Shown here piece after piece: positions 33,406 to 36,114 of a stretch of DNA of 36,114 nucleotides. The notes beneath the pieces are model-generated. The model searched no databases and was not told the DNA's origin. It was given only the letters and a program-made list of their open reading frames with translations. Source of the DNA: Neisseriales bacterium (lineage in GTDB: Bacteria; Pseudomonadota; Gammaproteobacteria; Burkholderiales; UBA11063); assembly GCA_008017155.1 (NCBI GenBank), contig SSGX01000030.1, positions 1 through 36,114 on the forward strand, written 5' to 3'. Position 1 is the stretch's first letter, and every line of letters starts with the position of its first letter. The translations under genes and the position numbers were made by a program.

Positions 33406-33744
33406 TTGATGCCTATAATTAAGATATTACCACACGAAGAAATTTGTCCAAATGGTGCAGAGTTTGAGCTTGAAGCTGGTGCTAACCTTTGCGAATCAAT
33501 GTTAAATAAAGGTATAGATATTGAACATGCTTGCGATATGGCATGCGCTTGTACTACCTGCCATGTAATTGTACGTGAAGGATATAGCTCATTAAATGAA
33601 GCCAACGAAATTGAAGAAGATTTACTTGATCGTGCATGGGGATTGACCGCAGTATCAAGATTATCTTGCCAGATAAAGGTTGCTAGTAAAGATCTTACAA
33701 TAGAAATTCCAAAATATACAATTAATCATGCTAAAGAAGGGTAA
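33406..33744 (+). CDS. fdx: ISC-type 2Fe-2S ferredoxin
   Basis: The 112-residue ferredoxin belongs to the adrenodoxin-like group that serves Fe-S cluster assembly. The cluster-binding Cys residues are in HACDMACACTTCHVIV (C-x5-C-x2-C), with the fourth in SRLSCQI. The start PIIKILPHEEICPNGAEFE and the acidic helix NEIEEDLLDRAWGL are typical. The usual isc neighbours (iscS, iscU, hscA, hscB) are absent here, so this copy is detached from the operon. A cation exporter gene follows after 15 bases. Confidence 0.95.
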   Translation: MMPIIKILPHEEICPNGAEFELEAGANLCESMLNKGIDIEHACDMACACTTCHVIVREGYSSLNEANEIEEDLLDRAWGLTAVSRLSCQIKVASKDLTIEIPKYTINHAKEG

Positions 33745-33759
33745 CTTGGGAGAATAGTT

Positions 33760-34803
33760 ATGACAAAGCATAGTCAATTTTTATCACATGACGAAACTGG
33801 GCATGAAGCACACAGTGATGCAACACATAATAATATTGAACATAATCATAAGGATCATTCTTCGCATGATCACACACATCATCATGGGCATAACCATGAT
33901 CATGATGGACATAGTCATAACCATGCGGAGATGATACGTGAGACTAGTGGCAAGGTGCTATTCTGGTGTTTGATTGCTACATTCACTTTCTCACTGGTTG
34001 AGGGTATTGCTGGTTATCTAATTAATTCAATCGCTCTACAGTCAGATGCGGTTCATATGATGACTGACGCGGCTGGTTTAATGATAGCTTATTTTGCCAA
34101 TGTAATCAGTAAAAAGCCAGCAACAGTGCAGCTTAGTTTTGGTTACGGCAAGGCAGAGGTTGTTGGTGCGCTGATTAATTGCATGTTTACTACTGTTTTA
34201 ACTATCTGGTTATTATTTGAAGTAGTTAATCGTTTTATGCAGCCAGTTGAAGTTCATGGAACAAGCCTGTTTATCGTAGCTGCACTAGGTTTTTTTGTTA
34301 ATGGTGTAATAGTTTTTGTCTTATCAAAAAACTCACATTCATTAAATACTCGTGCAGCAATGATTCATGCTATGGGTGATCTATTAGGCTCTCTAGTTGC
34401 AATTATTGCTGGTGCGATAATTTATTTTACTAATTGGTCAATAGTTGATCCGCTGCTATCTCTTGTAGTTATTATTCTATTAATCGTGTCAAACTTTAGT
34501 CTAATGAAAAAATCAGTAATAATCCTCATGGCTGGCGTTCCTGAACATCTTGATTATGAAAGTGTAGGTAAAGATTTGGAGGCAGTTGATGGGATTATTG
34601 AAGTTCATGATTTGCATATCTGGTATATGTCGGCAAATAAAGCTGCGCTTGCAGCTCATGTGGTAGCTTGTAAACCGGAAGCATGGCCAGAGATTCTAAA
34701 AAATTGCCAAAAAATGTTACTAGATAAATATCAAATTGATCATGTAACTTTGCAATATGAATTTGATGATCTGAAATGTAAAGAAGTTGGTTGTTGCCCA
34801 TAA
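33760..34803 (+). CDS. Cation diffusion facilitator, zinc exporter-like (CzcD/ZitB type)
   Basis: The 347 residues begin with a His/Asp-rich cytosolic tail (about residues 9-56, with HDHTHHHGHNHDHDGHSHNH), typical of zinc-binding CDF tails. Six membrane helices follow. The transport site is formed by SDAVHMMTDAAG in helix 2 and HAMGDLLGS in helix 5 (HxxxD pairs). The C-terminal domain has HDLHIWYMSANKAALAAHVV, the CDF ferredoxin-like fold with metal-binding His. It ends in CKEVGCCP, an additional Cys cluster. It exports Zn2+ (possibly Cd2+ or Co2+) by proton antiport. GGGAG precedes the ATG. It is likely cotranscribed with fdx. Confidence 0.92.
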   Translation: MTKHSQFLSHDETGHEAHSDATHNNIEHNHKDHSSHDHTHHHGHNHDHDGHSHNHAEMIRETSGKVLFWCLIATFTFSLVEGIAGYLINSIALQSDAVHMMTDAAGLMIAYFANVISKKPATVQLSFGYGKAEVVGALINCMFTTVLTIWLLFEVVNRFMQPVEVHGTSLFIVAALGFFVNGVIVFVLSKNSHSLNTRAAMIHAMGDLLGSLVAIIAGAIIYFTNWSIVDPLLSLVVIILLIVSNFSLMKKSVIILMAGVPEHLDYESVGKDLEAVDGIIEVHDLHIWYMSANKAALAAHVVACKPEAWPEILKNCQKMLLDKYQIDHVTLQYEFDDLKCKEVGCCP

Positions 34804-34820
34804 AAAGCCATCTAGGATTT

Positions 34821-34858
34821 AAGATTATCTCATTTTGGATTAAAAATGAGATAATCTT
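34821..34858. terminator. Bidirectional intrinsic terminator
   Basis: AAGATTATCTCATTTT (34821-34836) pairs perfectly with 34843-34858, giving a 16-bp stem with a six-base loop. It lies between two convergent genes (stops at 34803 and 34871) and can serve both. Confidence 0.8.
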
Positions 34859-34870
34859 GTCTATCCTTAA

Positions 34871-35269
34871 TTAATGGTTAAACCACCCTAACTTTACTAA
34901 GATACATGGACCACCTGCAATCACATTTATTCCGTACTCATCACATTTCTCTATGGCTATCTGGCTCTCAGCTCCCGGCTGCATCCAAATATTTTTAATA
35001 CCTTTTTTATAAGCTTCATCAACAAGCTTTTCTGTAATTGCTGGCGGTGTTATTATCGAAAGACTTTCCACATTTTCTGGCAAGTCTAGAAGCGATTTAA
35101 AGCATGAAATATTTTCAATTTCAGTTGCTACGGGATGTATCGGATATACCTTAGTATAATGACTCAAAAGACAGCGAAAAACTTTATTACCGTACTTCTC
35201 GCGATTATTTGATACACCAGCAACAGCGTATGCAGCTGAACCAAAGAATGTTTTTATTAAATCACTCAC
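34871..35269 (-). CDS. CoA-binding domain protein (YccU-like)
   Basis: The 132 residues form one Rossmann-type CoA_binding domain: YAVAGVSNNREKYGNKVFRC with the nucleotide loop, YPIHPVATEIENISCFKSL, LSIITPPAITEKLVDEAYKK, and KNIWMQPGAESQIAIEKCDE followed by NVIAGGPCILV. It resembles E. coli YccU, whose function is not settled. It is a single gene closed by the shared terminator. No operon partner is seen. Confidence 0.88.
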   Translation of the reverse strand: MSDLIKTFFGSAAYAVAGVSNNREKYGNKVFRCLLSHYTKVYPIHPVATEIENISCFKSLLDLPENVESLSIITPPAITEKLVDEAYKKGIKNIWMQPGAESQIAIEKCDEYGINVIAGGPCILVKLGWFNH

Positions 35270-35314
35270 GATTACACCATAAAATAGTTAAACCAACTAT
35301 GACCCAAAAATAGA

Positions 35315-35857
35315 TTAATTTGCTTGCTGTACACAATATAAATGCTGAACAAGATTACAAGGCGCCGTAGCTACTACACCCCAGTTGGTATCAGCAGCAG
35401 TTGAGAGCCCTATCAATCCTTCTGGTATTGACGAATCTGCACTCGTCCAATCTTGACAAGTAAGTACTGTTGTGTTAGTACTAAGCCCGGTCCAGACAAT
35501 TGGTACTGGAGTTGATACTGGAACTATTGAATTAATAAGACTATAATCGCCATCCGAATTTATAAAAGTTAAGTTTTCCCCCATTGCTTTTGCTATAAGA
35601 GTACTATAATCAGATCTATAATAGTTTATGTTTATTGCCGTAGAAGCATTATTATAAACTAATGCGCGCCATAAACTACCAGCTCCACGAGATGGCAAAT
35701 TTGAATCCGTCTGACATAAATAATCAGCACCTGTAAAGCCACTAAATATACCAGATGGATTTCTAGCGCTAGCTTCAGCTTGTAAATTTCCTGTAAACTG
35801 TGATTCTGTTACAAAAATTGCGGGCACAAATGATTCTGGCAATGATACTATCTGCAA
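35315..35857 (-). pseudogene. DUF1554-like protein, N-terminus removed by IS insertion
   Basis: About 180 residues remain, with only a TTG as a possible start. The segment reads IFVTESQFTGNLQAE, GADYLCQTDSNLPSRGAGSL, WRALVYNN, VWTGLSTNTT, CQDWTSADSS, and HLYCVQQAN at the end. This is the Cys-paired DUF1554 domain found in secreted proteins (IFVTS-x-x-YTGNLGG ... CQ, WTG, C-x-x-WTS, LYCF). A signal peptide and any preceding domains are missing. The coding frame continues upstream without a stop to the IS200-type element (stop at 35896), so the gene was probably cut there. The remaining piece is unlikely to be exported. Confidence 0.65.
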
Positions 35858-35869
35858 GCTAATGAATCT

Positions 35870-35890
35870 CCGCGCTGCAAGCAGACGCGG
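35870..35890 (-). repeat. Subterminal hairpin with a bulged base, IS200/IS605 right end
   Basis: On the minus strand CCGCG-T-CTGC pairs with GCAG-CGCGG: nine pairs, a tiny loop and a single bulged T. IS200/IS605 transposases recognise such hairpins. It lies three bases behind the tnpA stop. Confidence 0.6.
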
Positions 35891-35893
35891 TAT

Positions 35894-36114
35894 CTACCCA
35901 AATAACACTAATTGCTTCTTTTCATGAAGCTTTCTATAATCTTCCCTTCCTTGGTTTTTCACGTAATTTGCTATGCTTGCTTCATTACCATGCTGACCAA
36001 CTGTAGCTGCAAAATAGCCACTACTCCAGAACTCGCCTCCCCAAAGCTGCTTTTTTACTTCTGGACATAACTGAAATACTTCTCGTGCCGTTAGGCTTTT
36101 CACAATTTTGACTA
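35894..36114 (-). CDS. tnpA: IS200/IS605 transposase TnpA, C-terminal part (partial)
   Basis: The frame enters from the right edge and ends at TAG 35894-35896. The 73 residues read VKIVKSLTAREVFQLCPEVK, LWGGEFWSSGYFAATVGQHG, and ANYVKNQGREDYRKLHEKKQ. The Tyr in ANYVKNQ (Y-x3-Q) is the catalytic Tyr of Y1 transposases, and WGGxFWSxGYF precedes it as in the IS200 group. The HUH motif lies outside the window. TnpA moves single-stranded element copies. No tnpB is visible. Confidence 0.85.
   Translation of the reverse strand, partial: VKIVKSLTAREVFQLCPEVKKQLWGGEFWSSGYFAATVGQHGNEASIANYVKNQGREDYRKLHEKKQLVLFG

Larger units (their letters stand above)
35870..36114 (-). mobile_element. IS200/IS605-type element, right-end part
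   Basis: The element is bounded on its inner side by a subterminal hairpin (35870-35890) behind the transposase stop. The rest lies outside the window. Its insertion removed the start of the DUF1554-like gene. Confidence 0.65.

Noticed and set aside
1-36114. CRISPR arrays, tRNA or rRNA genes
   Set aside because: No regularly spaced repeats and no recognisable tRNA or rRNA segments were seen on reading the intergenic regions.

Overview
The window looks like a piece of chromosome from a low-GC Gram-negative proteobacterium. The Sec accessory genes (yajC, secD, secF), an endonuclease-type mutL, ruvA, an ISC-type 2Fe-2S ferredoxin, yajQ, metNIQ and a lipid-linked sugar-transfer set point this way. 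The lineage cannot be fixed from sequence reading alone; a low-GC beta- or gammaproteobacterium is my best guess. The window is cut inside a mobile element at each edge: an IS3-family element on the left and an IS200/IS605-type element on the right.

Region 1-4830 is accessory DNA and the most interesting part. It holds a damaged RiPP locus that resembles lasso-peptide loci. There is an intact asparagine-synthetase-like cyclase without the N-terminal catalytic Cys (1285-2997, minus), a PAPS sulfotransferase (421-1257, plus) preceded by the C-terminal stub of another protein, and the IS3 end. Two small precursor-like ORFs on the minus strand (3861-4022 and 4649-4828) share a YxxPTI leader motif, an EK...YExG core pattern and a C-terminal Ser. 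The second is followed directly by a decayed second cyclase copy (4165-4593). The layout reads as a tandem duplication (precursor 2, cyclase 2, precursor 1, cyclase 1) in which cyclase 2 has rotted and a now-deleted reverse-transcriptase gene (3083-3790) has split precursor 1 from cyclase 1. The leader-binding and protease B proteins are not in the window.

Region 4950-17800 is mostly housekeeping and secreted proteins. It contains an unknown secreted protein, mutL, a DedA-family membrane protein, a secreted beta-propeller-like protein whose start codon lies in a 9-bp inverted repeat, yajC/secD/secF with clear terminators, a DUF3465-like secreted protein, a cytochrome b561, an MFS-like membrane protein, and a fused Dak2-DegV (FakA-FakB-like) gene whose N-terminus is cut by an in-frame TGA.

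Region 17810-24850 carries an overlapping PAP2 phosphatase / ArnT-like glycosyltransferase / GT2 polyprenyl-phosphate sugar synthase operon, gph, a GNAT acetyltransferase overlapping a secreted lipase-like hydrolase, and a Bcr/CflA-type efflux pump.

Region 24950-32710 is a sulfur amino acid block on the minus strand: SET-domain protein, mccB-like and mccA-like genes, a ComEA-like protein, then a tight yajQ-metN-metI-metQ-ruvA-patB run.

Region 32705-36114 has a long interval that contains a strongly signalled 34-residue peptide gene ending in CysCysCys (32970-33074, minus), then fdx and a His-rich cation diffusion facilitator, a CoA-binding protein, and a DUF1554-like protein whose N-terminus was removed by the IS200-type insertion.
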